A program made the translations under genes and the position numbers. This document shows, in pieces, positions 14,001 to 26,702 of a stretch of 64,000 bases of DNA (the stretch's first letter is position 1; every line of letters begins with the position of its first letter). Origin of the DNA: Quillaja saponaria (Eukaryota; Streptophyta; Magnoliopsida; Fabales; Quillajaceae); NCBI GenBank assembly GCA_029379385.1, contig CM055618.1, forward strand, positions 17,275,071 through 17,339,070, written 5' to 3'. The notes under the pieces are model-generated. The model was given only the letters and a program-made list of their open reading frames with translations. It made no database searches and had not been told where the DNA came from.

Positions 14001-14815
14001 GAAAAAAAATTTAAATAAATTATAGTGATGAAAAGAATAATTTAATCTAAAATATATATTTAAGTTCATAAGTATATATTGAACTACAGATTATTTCAAT
14101 AAAAAAATGAAATCAAGACGTAGCTTGAAATTTTAGTCTTGAATTGCCAATTGAGAGAAGGCAATAAAAATCGCCTAAAGAAATTGACTGAGTAATTAGC
14201 GATTTCAGTACAAAAAAATTATCTTTTAGCCAATTTTTTTGTACCTGAGACACAATTTTATAACTAGCTACTATGTTAATTCCATTTGTAGGGGAGTAAA
14301 CTTTTGCAGATTTCAATATGATGATATGAAATTGGTGATTTTTATGTTAGGGAGACTTCATACCATCTATATATAACAAACAAAAAATTTCAAATAAATC
14401 TAATTTTAATTCGTATTTTGACTCTCCATCAACTATCTTTTGTGTATTTAATTGAATCGATTTCTCTCATTCACATATTTGGACCCTTTCTTGTATCGGA
14501 GAAGAACTTATCTGTTTCACTTCCAAATGGAAGGTTCAATGCTCTTCCTCCCAAAATATATCTAATTGCAACAACAAAATTGTTCTTTAAATTTGAAATA
14601 ATTCATTTTCCTTTTATTGATGGACCCAAATCTCTCATTCACACGTGACGGTGATAAAAAATTCTCCATTTATTATGGCTTTCCATGTGGTCTGTGGAGT
14701 AGGTTTTATTTTAATAAGAAGGGTGATTTGGATTCAATGGCCTTTAACCAAAGAAGGAAGGAAATTTGTTTCTTAAGGAAAGAAATCAGTCATATTATTT
14801 TATAACCCAAGTTTC
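11100..14815. other. AT-rich intergenic region, no gene seen
   Basis: This stretch separates the divergently transcribed RPC5 (-) and fucosyltransferase (+) genes. It holds many poly-A/T tracts and TA microsatellites (13187-13202 and 13379-13401), and a short telomere-like string TAACCCTAACCCTA at 12109-12122. Open frames around 13.2-13.5 kb and 14.4-14.8 kb have no family signature. The last few hundred bases are the likely fucosyltransferase promoter and include a CACGTG G-box near 14642. Confidence 0.6.
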
Positions 14816-14823
14816 ATATATAA
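14816..14823 (+). promoter_or_regulatory. Candidate TATA box for the fucosyltransferase gene
   Basis: TATATAAA occurs in TTTCATATATAAAGC. A transcript starting about 30 bases downstream would have a first leader exon ending at the GTATGT donor near 15015 and joining at TTACAG (ends 15500), upstream of the ATG at 15535. Confidence 0.4.
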
Positions 14824-15098
14824 AGCTGTAACTTGATATCCTATAGAATTGATAGAATTAATAGCAAGTTACTTTTTGGGAAAATACCTTGTTTCTTCCA
14901 TTTATGAGGGCTTTGGAGTTTTCAAAAGTAGAGTTGTAGAGTTGAATAGATGGGTTTCTGCAAAAGCTTCACATTGCAGAGTTGTAATTCACAAAAGCTT
15001 GCATATTTTTCCCAGGTATGTAATTCTCTTGTGTGTGTTTTTTATTTTTATTTTTATTTTTTTTTGAGTCACATTCATCAACTTTTATTTTATTTAAT

Positions 15099-15403
15099 CC
15101 ACAATCTCTAAATCATGTAACCAAGATGTGAACTTTATAATATTGTATTTTAAACATATTGCCCCATCTGAAAGAAAACAAAGAGAACAGCCAAATTAAG
15201 AGTTTTCTTTCGTTTTGTTTTTCAAAATATTTTGGCTTTAGAAGTTAATTTCCACAATTCTTAAATCATGTAACCAAGATGTGAACTTCATAAATTTTTA
15301 TTTTAAACATATTGCACCATCTGAAAGAAAACAAAGAAAACAGCCAAAATAAGAGTTTTCTTTCGTTTTGTTTTTCAAGATATTTTGGCTTTAGAAGTTA
15401 ATT
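15099..15403 (+). repeat. Two-copy tandem duplication, unit about 153 bp
   Basis: Copy 1 (15099-15251) and copy 2 (15252-15403) both begin CCACAAT and share AAATCATGTAACCAAGATGT, CATCTGAAAGAAAACAAAG and ATTTTGGCTTTAGAAGTTAA. They differ by only a few substitutions and small indels, so the duplication is fairly recent. It lies inside the inferred 5'-leader intron of the fucosyltransferase gene (about 15015-15500). Confidence 0.9.
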
Positions 15404-15534
15404 ATGGGTTATGTTTATCTTGTTGTAGTTATGTTTATTTTCCATAAATGATATATACAAATTCAAAGAAATTTTGTTTGCTTGTATTTTAATGTTACAG
15501 GGGCAAGAAAATCACGGAAATATTTCAAGCTACA

Positions 15535-17353
15535 ATGGATAAATTGGGGTTGAAATCCAAGAGAGCAGTTTTGATTGTGTTTTACATAGCTCTTCCGCTT
15601 TTACTCTTTGGTGCTGTGATGTACCAAAACTCAAACCTTGGTCTCTTTGAGGGAATTTCAAAAACCAAGGGGTTGGAGGGTGGAGAAGCTCAGAATAATA
15701 GAGCTTCTACTTTCACAGCATCAGGTTCAGGTAAGTAAAACTTTTTTTTTTTCTTCCAAGAAAATTTTCCACTGCTAATCAATTTTTCTTCCAAATTTGA
15801 CAGGTGCAAAGAATGACTCATTTGATGATTTCAAAAATCTTTCATCTCAACATATGACAGATGCAAAGAATGAATCATTTTCTGGTTTGAAAAATTATTC
15901 ATCTGAACCTGCAACTACAACTATTACAAGCACCATTCCTAATGAAAAACTTCTTGATGGACTTCTAGCCTCTGGATTTGATGAAAAATCATGCTTAAGC
16001 AGGTACCAATCTTACTTATATCGCAAAGCTTCGCCTCATAAACCTTCTGCATATCTGATATCTAAACTGCGAAACTACGAAGATCTTCATAGAAAGTGTG
16101 GACCTCGTACCGAATACTACAACAGAACTATGAGAAGAATCATCAGAGATAGGCATATTAATGTTAAAACAACTTGTAAATACATTATTTGGACAGCTGC
16201 CAATGGCTTGGGAAACAGGATTGTAAGCATGAGTGCAGCTTTTCTTTATGCTGTCCTCACAGACCGAGTTTTGCTTGTGGAATTTTGGCATGATATGACC
16301 GATCTCTTTTGCGAGCCATTCCTAAATTCATCATGGGAAGTGCCTAAGTCCTTTCATTCCTTAGGTCACCACAAAAAGATTGAAACTTATGAAAGCTTGC
16401 TGAAGAATGACAGGGGAAATACTTCAAGGGAATCCTGGCCATCAATTTTACATCTAAATTTACAACATGGCTCTAATGATCATGACAAGCTTTTTCATTG
16501 TGATCATAGTCAAGCTCTTCTTCATAAAATCCCAGCATTGATTCTCAGAACAGATCAATATTTTGTCCCTTCGCTTTTTATGATTCCATCTTTCAAGCAA
16601 GAGCTAAACAAAATGTTTCCGGAAAAAGATACTGTTTTACACCATTTGGGACACTATCTTTTTCACCCTTCAAATGAGGCATGGGGATTGATCACCAGGT
16701 TCTATCAAGCTTATTTAGCCAAGGCAGATGAGAAGATTGGCATTCAAGTAAGAGTTTTAAGCACTGAAGAAAGCCGGACTCGAAATCTTATGAAAGAAGT
16801 TTTAGATTGCACTTTAAAGAATAAGCTACTGCCTGAATTAGACACAAAAAAATCAGTGGATTCTTCATTGAAAAACAAGACCTTAAAATCTGTTCTTGTT
16901 GCGTCTTTGATTCCTGATTATGCAGAGTATTTAAGGACGATGTATTGGATGAAACCAACAGTGACCGGAGAAATCATAGGAGTTTATCAACCAAGTCATG
17001 AAGGGGAACAAAAATCTGGGGATAACAAACACAACATGAAGGCTTGGGCTGAAATTTATCTACTAAGTTTGTGTGATACATTGGTGACTAGCTCTCAATC
17101 TACATTTGGTTATGTAGCACAAAGTTTAGGAGGGTTGAAGCCATGGATTCTGTATAAGTCACTGGGTGAAAAAGACCCCCCACTTTGCCAAAGAGCATTC
17201 TCTATGGAGCCTTGTTTTCATTTTCCTCCCAAGTATGATTGCACGGCAAAGACCAAACTTGATATTGGTTCTGTTTTTCCTAGTATGAGGTTTTGTGAGG
17301 ATATCAACACAGGATTGAAGCTGGTTGATAACCTGAATAGTTCTCAGCTGTGA
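15535..17353 (+). CDS. FUT: Galactoside 2-alpha-L-fucosyltransferase, GT37 (xyloglucan fucosyltransferase FUT1-like)
   Basis: This Golgi type II enzyme adds alpha-1,2-fucose to galactose on cell-wall glycans (xyloglucan for FUT1; arabinogalactan for some paralogues). There are two exons, 15535-15730 and 15804-17353, joined in phase across a GT-AG intron, giving 581 residues, the usual family length. Residues about 11-31 form a single hydrophobic anchor, followed by a Ser/Asn-rich stem. Catalytic-domain hallmarks are LLASGFDEKSCLSRYQS, GLGNRIVSMSAAFLYAVLTD, DLFCEPFL, YFVPSLFMIP, HHLGHYLFHP, GIQVRV (about residue 377), TGEIIGVYQPSHEG and FGYVAQSLGGLKPWILYK (about residue 499). No ATG lies in frame in the open stretch upstream, so 15535 is the start. 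Family is secure. Which acceptor glycan it uses is not, because GT37 genes are multiplied in plants. Confidence 0.95.
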
Positions 17354-20300
17354 TAATTAGTCATATATATATATATATATGTAGTGTGTCATGGATGATT
17401 TTAGTACATAGATTGGCAAATATATAAATTTTTAACCCTGTTGGCAGAGCTTACAGCTTGTTTTTCTTAAAACAATTGGAAAGCACTAGTATGGAGGAAA
17501 TCCAAAAATTCTCCGTGCACGACAACCATCTAGTTGAAAAAAAGCAAGCGTGAGTAATATGAGCTTGTTGTAGATGTTTTCTAACATATTGATCAATTAG
17601 AACATTGTTTGATATTATCTTAACTTGTACTAATTAAGAACTAACTGAGGCTGACCAATTATACATGGATGCTGTCAATTAGTGCTTGGATTTTGATCCG
17701 CGTCGTGTAGAGACTAGAGCCTGCATATGAACTTAGGTTTTTCATTGTTACATTTGACACTGAATTTATTTTTAATGTTGTGAGTTACTTATAAATAACA
17801 ACTCACCGTAACTTCATATCAAAGACTTATGAGTTAGTAAATATTAATTTGTTGAATTTAACACTTAATTAATTTGTAATGGTCAATTACACTTTACTCT
17901 CATGAATTATTACACATTACTCCCTTATTTGAGTTATAATTAGTAAATAATCATCACTCATCTAAATTAGCCATTAAATCTAATAAATTAACTCATAACC
18001 CCCTTTCCAAAGTTTATTGCTATAACTGATTTTTAATTTGTTAAATTTGACATGAAGAATATATACCAATATTATCCATACTTTCTTTACTGTGCAAAAA
18101 AAAGATTAATTGCATTGCACAACCATAAACAATGAATTTATAACATTAATAAATATATTAAATGAACTGGATTTATGAGTTTATGAGCCAAATTTTGATA
18201 AATTTAAGCTCGACTCGTTAACAAGATAAGTCTTAAATTAAAGCTGAAGCCTAACTCGTTTAACTCGAGTTGATATGCAACCCTTAACAAAATTGCACAC
18301 CAAAAAAAACTATTTATTTGCATCCCCTAGTTAGAATTTCATAAACTTAATCAAGAAGGAGGACAGGCATTAACTTTATATTAGCTGATCATTCCTTCTT
18401 CTTTTTTCTGGTAAGAAAATCATTATTTTTTTAAAAACAAAATAAAAGTGAATGAAAAAGATGATCATCGCAAATTAATACAGTACTTATGTTGTTAACT
18501 ATTAATCACAAATTAATGTAACAATATTTACTGTTTATTATCATGGCACTTTGTTTCATAGAATTATAAGAATTTGCAAATTTTGTTATGTAAAAAAAAA
18601 AAAAATTAATAAATAAATAAAGAATTGTGACTTTTTATTTAAAATTGCATATCAATCAAGTGTTATCTTTATTTTGGGCACATCGGAAGTTAAACTTTTA
18701 CTTATCTCACTAATGGGAATGAAGAGGCCTAAACTTGATTTATTTTTGTGTTTGAAGACTTTTCGTATTAATGTAGGATCTGTGCTTGAAGACTTTTTTC
18801 AGTTGAATTGGTGGGGGGGGGGGACTAACTCAAATGGACATCCATTACATGGAATATTGGGTCCCAGCCATCAGCCAATAAACATTTGAGACAGACTTTT
18901 TTATTTTTTTAAAAAAGGGGAAATTTAGCTTTCATATTAAAGTAAGGGTCCCATATTCCATGTGAAATAATGTAGTTTTTGAACTTAAAAAAGAGATGCA
19001 AATCCAATTATCCAAGTCAATGCTAGCAATGATGGAGACTAAAGAGTGCAAGAAAGAAAAATAAACAAGAAAATAAGGCCGGTTATTTAATTTTGTATTC
19101 CAAACCCAAGCTATGTTTTTTTCTAATCTTAACCTTAATTATCCTCATTTGCTTAACCATATTCTTACAAAACAATAAAATTTTAAGAGGTTTTATTTTC
19201 TCATAAAAGAGTGCTATTTTTATATAAAAGTATAATTTACTCTTAATCATGTAATTCATATTAATTGTTTGTAAATTAGTCTTACGTGAATTCAGTCTCT
19301 CTTATTCTTAATAAAAAGAGATCATAATTTTATTTATTAATACGAGCATAATTCAAGTAGCATAAATATCAGAACCAAAGACTAACCCTTTTTCTCAAGT
19401 TATGAGTTTCAATCCCCCACCTCTTCTTAAAAAATAAGAAATAAAATCATAATAAATCAAGTAGTATATTATTTAGGCCTAACAGAAGCACCATTTACTT
19501 GCTCTAGCTATTACATGCATTGTTTGCCAAGTCCACTGGATGTGGCCAAAATATATATACCATGGGCTAAGAGTGTAAAAGAGGATTGAAAAAGACAAGA
19601 AAACTGATTTGAAAGCTATAGTCCTAATTCATGAATACTAAATTGTTATATATAAGTAGTTCCCATTACTTAACGATTTATATTAGTCTATAAGAGGGTA
19701 CATTGTGTACCATTTAACATGGTTAAGCTAAATGCATTATTTATTTTAATAAAGCATTTTCATTGAAGTTCTAATTAATTGATTATATTGCCATTGACAT
19801 CATTTGCTTCGAAATTTTAGATGCCATGCGTGCGGGATGAGATGATCTTCATAAGTTGATGCCCTGTGAATAAAGTTGAAATTTTATTTTATCAAAATTA
19901 TATATTTTTTAAGACATTAATGATCAATTAGAATTGTTAGTATTATCTTAAATTTTATTAAGAGGATGATCATATTGAGGCTGAGTAGTTGTTATATAAT
20001 GATGCAATCCGATCAGTCTATGGGTTTAAACAATTTTCCATTGTTATAAATTTGATATATATTGAAATGATTTTTAACATTATTATTTATTTATGAATAT
20101 ATAATAATAATATTTTATTATTTGAATTATTTATTAGTGTGATAAGTAAGACATTTTAAAATATTTCTTGTTTAATTGATAGTTTATGTTTTATAGTAGA
20201 TTGATTAAGTTTATGCTAATTTCTGTATTAGTTTACAATATCATAATAAATAGGCAAACTTAATTTGAGACAATTTATGTGTTGCTTTCAAATTAAGCCT

Positions 20301-21960
20301 CATGCCAAATTCACACCATACTACATCGTTATAGTTTAACAATTTAAGTGTCAGCCTAAATTCCATAGTATAGAGGCAATCATTAAAACATTGTTGAGTT
20401 ATATTTCATGTTTAATCGTCTAAAATTATGCCCACTCATGTGTGAGTGTTACTTTTTATTTGTATTATTTAGTTTATATTTGTATAAGTTCACATTTCAT
20501 AATAAATCATATATTTTTCTATTTATGTGCAAGTCAAGATACATATTTGGTAATATATTAATATAATATCTTATGATTTATTTTATGACAACAAATTTTA
20601 TATTTATGAATATTTTTATAATAAAATTATTTATTATCTTCAATAATTACATGGAAATAAATATTTTACCTAAATTTCCATCGTGCCACTTCATTAATGT
20701 GTTACCAATCATCTAATATAAAACTTTAGCAATATTATGTTCTAACTCATTATTTTTTTATTTCCGTAGCTTATTGCTAGGGAAAAAAATTGTGTAATTT
20801 TTTGGACCCAAAATTACTCAAAAGCAGTGTTATAAAAATTTGATCGATTTAGATAGTCTAATCATTGTCTATATGATAGATAAAATTAATTTAGATCATA
20901 AAATCATTTGGATAGTTGTATCATAAAAACCTAACAATTCTAATTATTAAAAAAAATTAATTTTTAATGAGTTATACTGATATACATTTAAATTTAATTA
21001 AAAAACTAAATAAATTTCTAAAATGTATTATATATATAAGGTTAAAATACACTAATTAATATGTAATAATTTGTAAGTATAATAATATTAAATGAATATA
21101 AAATTTATTTTTTAATTCTTAATATGTACTATAAATTTACGATAATTCAATTATCTAGAACTAGTGACTCAAGAATTCATATTTTCTCGATTATGGGTTT
21201 AATTTTAAAACATTACTTGAACAGAAGTTACTGTACGTGCCGAAATCTCATTGGCCTGAAGCACTAAAAAGTTTCTATAACGTGCTTTGACTTGTCTTCT
21301 TCTTTTTCTTTTTTTTTTGGTAGAAGACTTGTCTTCTTTATTCACTACTTTACTAGTTTTCTGAATAGCCTGTCGGTTTCTACACAATACGCTAAACGAC
21401 AAACACCGAATAGTAGTAAAGTCTAAATACTCGTCCAAGGAACTAGAACACTGTGCCATTTGTCCAAGAAGCAACTGCCTCGACAAGTGGAGGGTAAGAC
21501 CTTGTACACGAAGATACAGCTAATCTTTCATAACCCCTCTCCCAAGAATAGAAGAAATTGAGCCGCAAAGACTTTCTTTTATATCTCTCCTCCTCGTTTG
21601 AGCAACCCTGGGACACTTTTTCTCCTATTTTGTCTGAAATGTTTAATTTTGTTTTATAATTAAAGCAAAAACATGTTACATAAAGACTGAAATTTCCGAT
21701 GAAGTTCTAAATGAAAATTTCTTAATTCCGACCATTGACCAGTGGTTATGGTGGGTTGGGGATTCTAATTAATTTTCTGAGCTGAGGTATATTTATTTAC
21801 TGATTCACCTTAGTATTTACTGTTTAGTACTGGGCTTAATCATTGAGTTTCTTGGGGTAATGTGAATTTTGGGCAGAGAGCCATCAGGCCGGTAGGTGGT
21901 GGGTAAATGGATAAAAAAGAAAATTTTACAGGTTGACTGGTAGATATTGAGTGAGTGAGA
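17354..21960. other. Long AT-rich intergenic region, no gene seen
   Basis: The region contains a TA microsatellite just after the fucosyltransferase stop (17362-17381), an 11-G run (18813-18823) and many A/T homopolymers. A tRNA-like B-box string (GAGTTTCAATCCCCC, about 19410) may mark a SINE fragment. The minus-strand open frame 21205-21486 is Lys/Arg-rich and has no recognisable domain. The stretch from about 21.7 kb on is less AT-rich and is probably the promoter and leader of the IDD gene. Confidence 0.55.
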
Positions 21961-21987
21961 TTGAGCTGGGATAGAAACCCAAACCCA

Positions 21988-21996
21988 AACCCTAGA
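21988..21996 (+). promoter_or_regulatory. Telo-box-like motif upstream of the IDD gene
   Basis: AAACCCTAG follows AAACCCAAACCC, about 120 bases before the IDD start codon. The telo-box AAACCCTA is a known promoter/leader element of plant genes expressed in dividing cells. Function here is inferred from motif and position only. Confidence 0.35.
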
Positions 21997-22113
21997 AAGA
22001 AAACAACTTTATCCCAAAAAAGTTGCTTTGGATTTCCGAGTTAAATGTCCTTAGATTTCCTCCTTTGTCTACTAGATTGATTTCAAAAGAACCCTAGAAA
22101 AATTTGAGTATCC

Positions 22114-24277
22114 ATGCCGGTTGATTTAGATAATTCCTCCACAGCTTCAGGGGAAGCTAGTGTCTCATCCTCTGGCAATCAGACAGTTCCTCCAAAATTC
22201 ATCCCCAAGAAAAAGCGAAACCTTCCAGGAATGCCAGGTAAGAAGAAATTAACCATCTGACTCAAGTTTGGATTTTTCCCCTAGTAGATTGTTTGTTAAT
22301 TAATTTGACTCCAGGAAATTTCAGATCCAGATGCAGAGGTGATTTCTTTGTCTCCTAAGGCCCTATTGGCCACGAATCGATTCGTATGTGAAATTTGCAG
22401 CAAAGGGTTCCAGAGGGATCAGAATCTTCAGCTTCATCGTCGAGGTCACAATCTTCCATGGAAGCTTAAGCAAAGACCCAACAAGGAGGTGAAGAAAAAA
22501 GTTTATGTCTGTCCTGAATTAACATGTGTCCACCATGAACCTTCCAGAGCTCTGGGTGATCTCACCGGGATAAAGAAGCATTTTTGTAGGAAACACGGCG
22601 AGAAGAAGTGGAAGTGTGATAAGTGTTCGAAGAAATATGCGGTTCAATCTGATTGGAAAGCTCACTCTAAGATTTGTGGTACCAGGGAGTACAAATGCGA
22701 TTGTGGGACTTTGTTTTCGAGGTATCTCTTGGCGATTTTTCTTTGTTTGAAATCTCTGTCTTGTAATTATACTTTTGGGAGTATTGGGTTTGTGAAAACT
22801 GTTTGGTTTGATTTTTGAAGGAGGGATAGCTTCATCACGCACAGGGCGTTCTGCGATGCTTTGGCGGAGGAGAGTGCAAGAGATCAGCCTCAGGTTATTG
22901 TTAATACGAATTCAGAGTCAGAACCGAAACTCACGACCAGTGATTCACCGCCACCAGCGCCACCATCTGAAGCTCCAGCTCCGCCAGCTCTTCATCAGTC
23001 AACTTCTCTGATGTCCTCTGTTTTTCCGGCTCAGAATCCAGGTATATATGGCCAAAGTCGGATAATTTATAATCTTTTAGTTGTTATTTGTCCGATGTGC
23101 TATTGTAATTAAAATTACACAACAAATCTTTGTTTTTTCTTTCTCTAATGTTGGAGCCTAGTAGTTTTTGTCTGTTATGATCTTTGTTTTCATCTGGAAA
23201 TAGCCGATTACAGTTGAGTATGTGATCTGAGATCTTGCGTGCTATTTAAGTAATAAAAATAAACATCTAAAAGGGGTTTTTCCAAACTCAGATCCAATTT
23301 ATGCAATTTTTGTTAAAGAAACTCAAAAGATTCAAAAGCTAAAAGGAGGAGTGGGTTATGAGAAAGGAATTCATTATTGGTTCTCCTTTTTCTTCTAAAC
23401 TTTAACATAAAGAAAGGCCTAACTTTCCAAGTCTATGCGTTCCAAACGACCTCTTTTGTTCTTGTCTCTCACTTTTCTTTTCTGGTTGTATTTCTCAGAG
23501 ATACCGGGGAATCCCCCTCGAATTATAGACGAAGCACAGACCACAACGGCTGTAATTGGGAGCTGTAGCAGCAGCACCACTACCAGCTCAAGCAGCAACG
23601 GTGGTGCTAACAGCAGTGTATTTGCTAGCCTGTTTGCTTCCTCAACTGCATCAGGCAGCTTACAATCTCCTCAAGCTCCTGCTTTTACTGATCTAATTAG
23701 GGCCGTGTCGCGTCCAGATCAGCCAGCAGATCTTACACAGTCCTCATCTTCAGAATCCATTTCTCTTTGCCTCTCCACCAATCATGGATCATCAATTTTT
23801 GGAACAGGTGGGCAAGAACGCCGGCAGTATGCACCCCCACCCCCACAACCAACTTTGTCTGCCACTGCACTGCTACAGAAAGCCGCTCAAATGGGTGCAA
23901 CGGCTACAAATGGATCCTTTCTTCGTGGTCTTGGTATAGTGTCATCTTTGTCTTCATCTGGGCAGCAAGATAATCTGCATTGGAGTCAGAGGCAAGTAGA
24001 ATCAGAGAATGCCTTAGCTCCTCCATGTCTTGGACTTGGACTCCCTTGTGATGGTGGCTCTGGATTAAAGGAATTAATGATGGGGACTCCCTCCATATTT
24101 GACCCAAAGCAAACCACCCTTGATTTCCTTGGATTGGGGATGGCTGCTGGTGGCAACCCCAGTGGTGGACTCTCAGCACTTATCACATCTATTGGTGGTG
24201 GTCTTGATGTTGCCGCGGCAGCAGCATCATATGGTGGTGGGGAATTCTCGGGCAAAGATATTGGACGGAGCTCATGA
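22114..24277 (+). CDS. IDD2: INDETERMINATE-DOMAIN C2H2 zinc-finger factor (IDD1/IDD2, ENHYDROUS/GAF1-like)
   Basis: This nuclear transcription factor belongs to the family in which IDD2/GAF1 and IDD1/ENY work with DELLA and TOPLESS-type partners in gibberellin control. Exons are 22114-22237, 22325-22721, 22821-23041 and 23499-24277. All phases join, giving 465 residues. MPVDLDNSS at the start is characteristic of the IDD1/IDD2 branch. A basic KKKRNLPG nuclear signal (about residue 32) precedes the ID domain. In that domain, the C2H2 finger CEICSKGFQRDQNLQLHRRGH uses Cys63, Cys66, His79 and His83. A second C2H2 finger and two C2HC-type fingers (CDKCSKKYAVQSDWKAH, CDCGTLFSRRDSFITH) follow. The C-terminus keeps SATALLQKAAQMGA and TTLDFLGLG, motifs used for partner binding. 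Orthology to IDD1 or IDD2 individually is not resolved. Confidence 0.95.
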
Positions 24278-26083
24278 TATTTTTGGAGGGGATGAAATAT
24301 GAACTATATTTCTCTGGTTGACAAGGAGACCGTTGCCGAGGTATAGAGTCATGGTCTTTGTGCTAGGTGACGTTGCACAGGGAAGAATAATAAAATATAC
24401 CTATGGAGGTAATCGAGCAGGCTATTTGCAACTGGGTCTTTTTCAATTTTTCTGCTGCCTCTAATGTCTGAAAAAGAAAGACAACCTTCCTAGCAAAAGT
24501 TGCCAGCATGCTTGCAATGAAACACTGATTGTTGAAGGTTGTTACCTAGAAGGACTTGAAACACTGAAACCTGTGCAAAGGACTTGGGTAACTGAATTGA
24601 ATACCTGGATTGTTCTGTTAGATTTAGAAGTTTTAGCAGTATAGCGCATTTGATGATTCCCATCAGCATTTCTTTTCCTCTGGTATTTGCTGTTTTGGTC
24701 AAGACATGTATTACAACATCTGATTTTTAGCTCATAGGCATATACCAGAAAACTCTTTATGTTGTTAGTTTCAGAAACTAAGATTGTGTGGAATTGGATT
24801 CTCTCTTGTGCAACAGAGATAGATCTGTGTTGTGTGAGAGAGAAAGACTCGAATGTTTTCTCTCTTCCAAAATGTATTAAATTCCAAAAATGTTTTGTTT
24901 TTTTTTTCTTTTTCTCTTCACACAGGCGGGAGGTGTTGTGTACACAGCAGTGGATTTAAATCCAAATGTTGTAATCATCATCAATTTCAAGAACAGTAGT
25001 AGTACTGGATACATCTATAATTTATACTATAGTTCCTAAGAAACAAGAATTTTGCTAATGACTCTGGCACTGGGGATAATGTCCAAGAAAACAAAGTCGT
25101 TAAGAAATGGATTTTGTCTCTTGATATCATTCTTCACAAAGCTATCCAACTAAAGAAGGAAGTTGAGAAACCATATTCATGAGTCGTGAGCGAAGTTTCT
25201 CTTCCACCGCCAAAAATAGAACAAATTCATTATCCTTGGTGCAATAATTGAATTTCTGAATTACCCTTTGTCTTCTTGTTGACCTTGGATATTCTGTGTT
25301 TCGTTTTAATTCTGATTATATGAAGTGTGTTTTCATCCACAAATGGCAGACGAATATTACTATACTACCTGTGCCTAGTGGGCTGTTAAATTGTTTTAGA
25401 GAATCCAACAAACACTAGCAATGAGCCGAAGAGCTGAAAAATAGGAAATTAGATTTGTTGTATTTGGTTGATACTCTCCTTATCTCGGAAAAACCCCTTA
25501 ACTACGTTTTCAAAACTTATTTCTAAGAAACCACCGAAAAAAGTTATTTGGACTAAAAATTTAAGGAACAACTCACCTTTGTCTAAAAATTGACTGAAAA
25601 TTAATTGAACTAAATTTTCACTAAAAACACACTTAAATTCTGATATTGAACACTAAACTTCTTTATTATTTTTCTTTTACAAAAATTTAACTTACTACTA
25701 GGTTTGTGTTGCAATAGAGTTATATTGAAATTCCTAATTATGCTTTCACCCGACTCTTGAAATAAGTTTTGAAAACTTACCATTTTCTAAAATTTGATTA
25801 AAATTGTCCAGGTTATTGGGATTTTCCCCCTACTTGAACTCAACAAATTTAGGAAAAAAAAAAAAAAAAAACTTATCTTTGTCTGAAAATTGACTAAAAA
25901 AATAGTGAAATATTAATTGAACAAAATTTTATCAACTAAAGAAAAAACAGTGGGTTCGGGTATTGAACCTAGCCTTGTTCCGAGTTCATGGGTTAAACCC
26001 ACGAACTAACTTTCCCCTATCTCCCTCCCGTGTTTTCCATTTAGGTTTTCTTTCTGGACCTTAACGCAGGAGGGAGAGGGAGA
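24278..26083. other. IDD 3' region and AT-rich spacer with a diverged direct repeat
   Basis: About the first 700 bases are probably IDD 3'-untranslated sequence. From 25.5 to 25.95 kb, two diverged copies of a block containing CTTTGTCTAAAAATTGACT / CTTTGTCTGAAAATTGACT and ATTAATTGAACTAAATTTT / ATTAATTGAACAAAATTTT lie at about 25575-25640 and 25880-25945. A near-palindrome GTTCATGGGTTAAACCCACG lies near 25986. No protein-coding signal was seen. Confidence 0.5.
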
Positions 26084-26090
26084 TATAAAG
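26084..26090 (+). promoter_or_regulatory. Candidate TATA box for the PP2C gene
   Basis: TATAAAG occurs in GGGAGATATAAAGAGGG. It is followed by a GC-richer leader, and a possible leader-intron donor lies in GAAATGGTACGG near 26258, well upstream of the ATG at 26703. Confidence 0.4.
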
Positions 26091-26702
26091 AGGGAAGCCC
26101 GAAGGTCAAAGGCCCGAGCCCGACCACCTTCGGAGTTCATTGGGAAATTAATACTTTTGATATGGTTTCCCTTTTGTCTTGAATCTTGATCGGTCGCTTC
26201 CTCAGCTCGTCAGATAGGATTTCTAGCGTCGGTTGGAAAAGCATAATCAGTTAGAAATGGTACGGCATTTTCATTTTCAAATCTTTTTACATTTTCTATG
26301 CGAATATTATCCGCCAAGTTAGATTCATTTTATTGTTTTCTCATTCATTTGCAAAGTTCTGTAGCATTATATGCAAAAATATATTCATGTTCATCAAATT
26401 CTGAGTAATTTGTTTTTCCTATCTGCAAAGGGAAAAAAAGTATGTCTGGTTTGTAATATGATATCCCTTCTTCATTATGGGTGTTTTTAATCGAATTTGA
26501 AGTCACTCATAGTTATGTATCCAAACTGTGTTCGCATTTCAGGAATCTGAGTCAATACATTGCAATTGAGAGAATCATAAGTGAGATATTGCTTATTAAT
26601 TACTTAAGGTTAGGAATGAAATAAATCTTCTACATAATATCCAAGATTTGACATTCTCTGAGAGAGTAATTGAATCAAGGGTATTTTGCATAAGAAGTTA
26701 AC

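Noticed and set aside
14849..15067. Open frame upstream of the fucosyltransferase that would join in frame through the leader intron
   Set aside because: It begins at TTG and contains no ATG before the splice donor; the family N-terminus fits the ATG at 15535.
21205..21486. 93-residue minus-strand Lys/Arg-rich open frame
   Set aside because: No homologous motif, no splice context, AT-rich flanks; low complexity explains the basic stretch.
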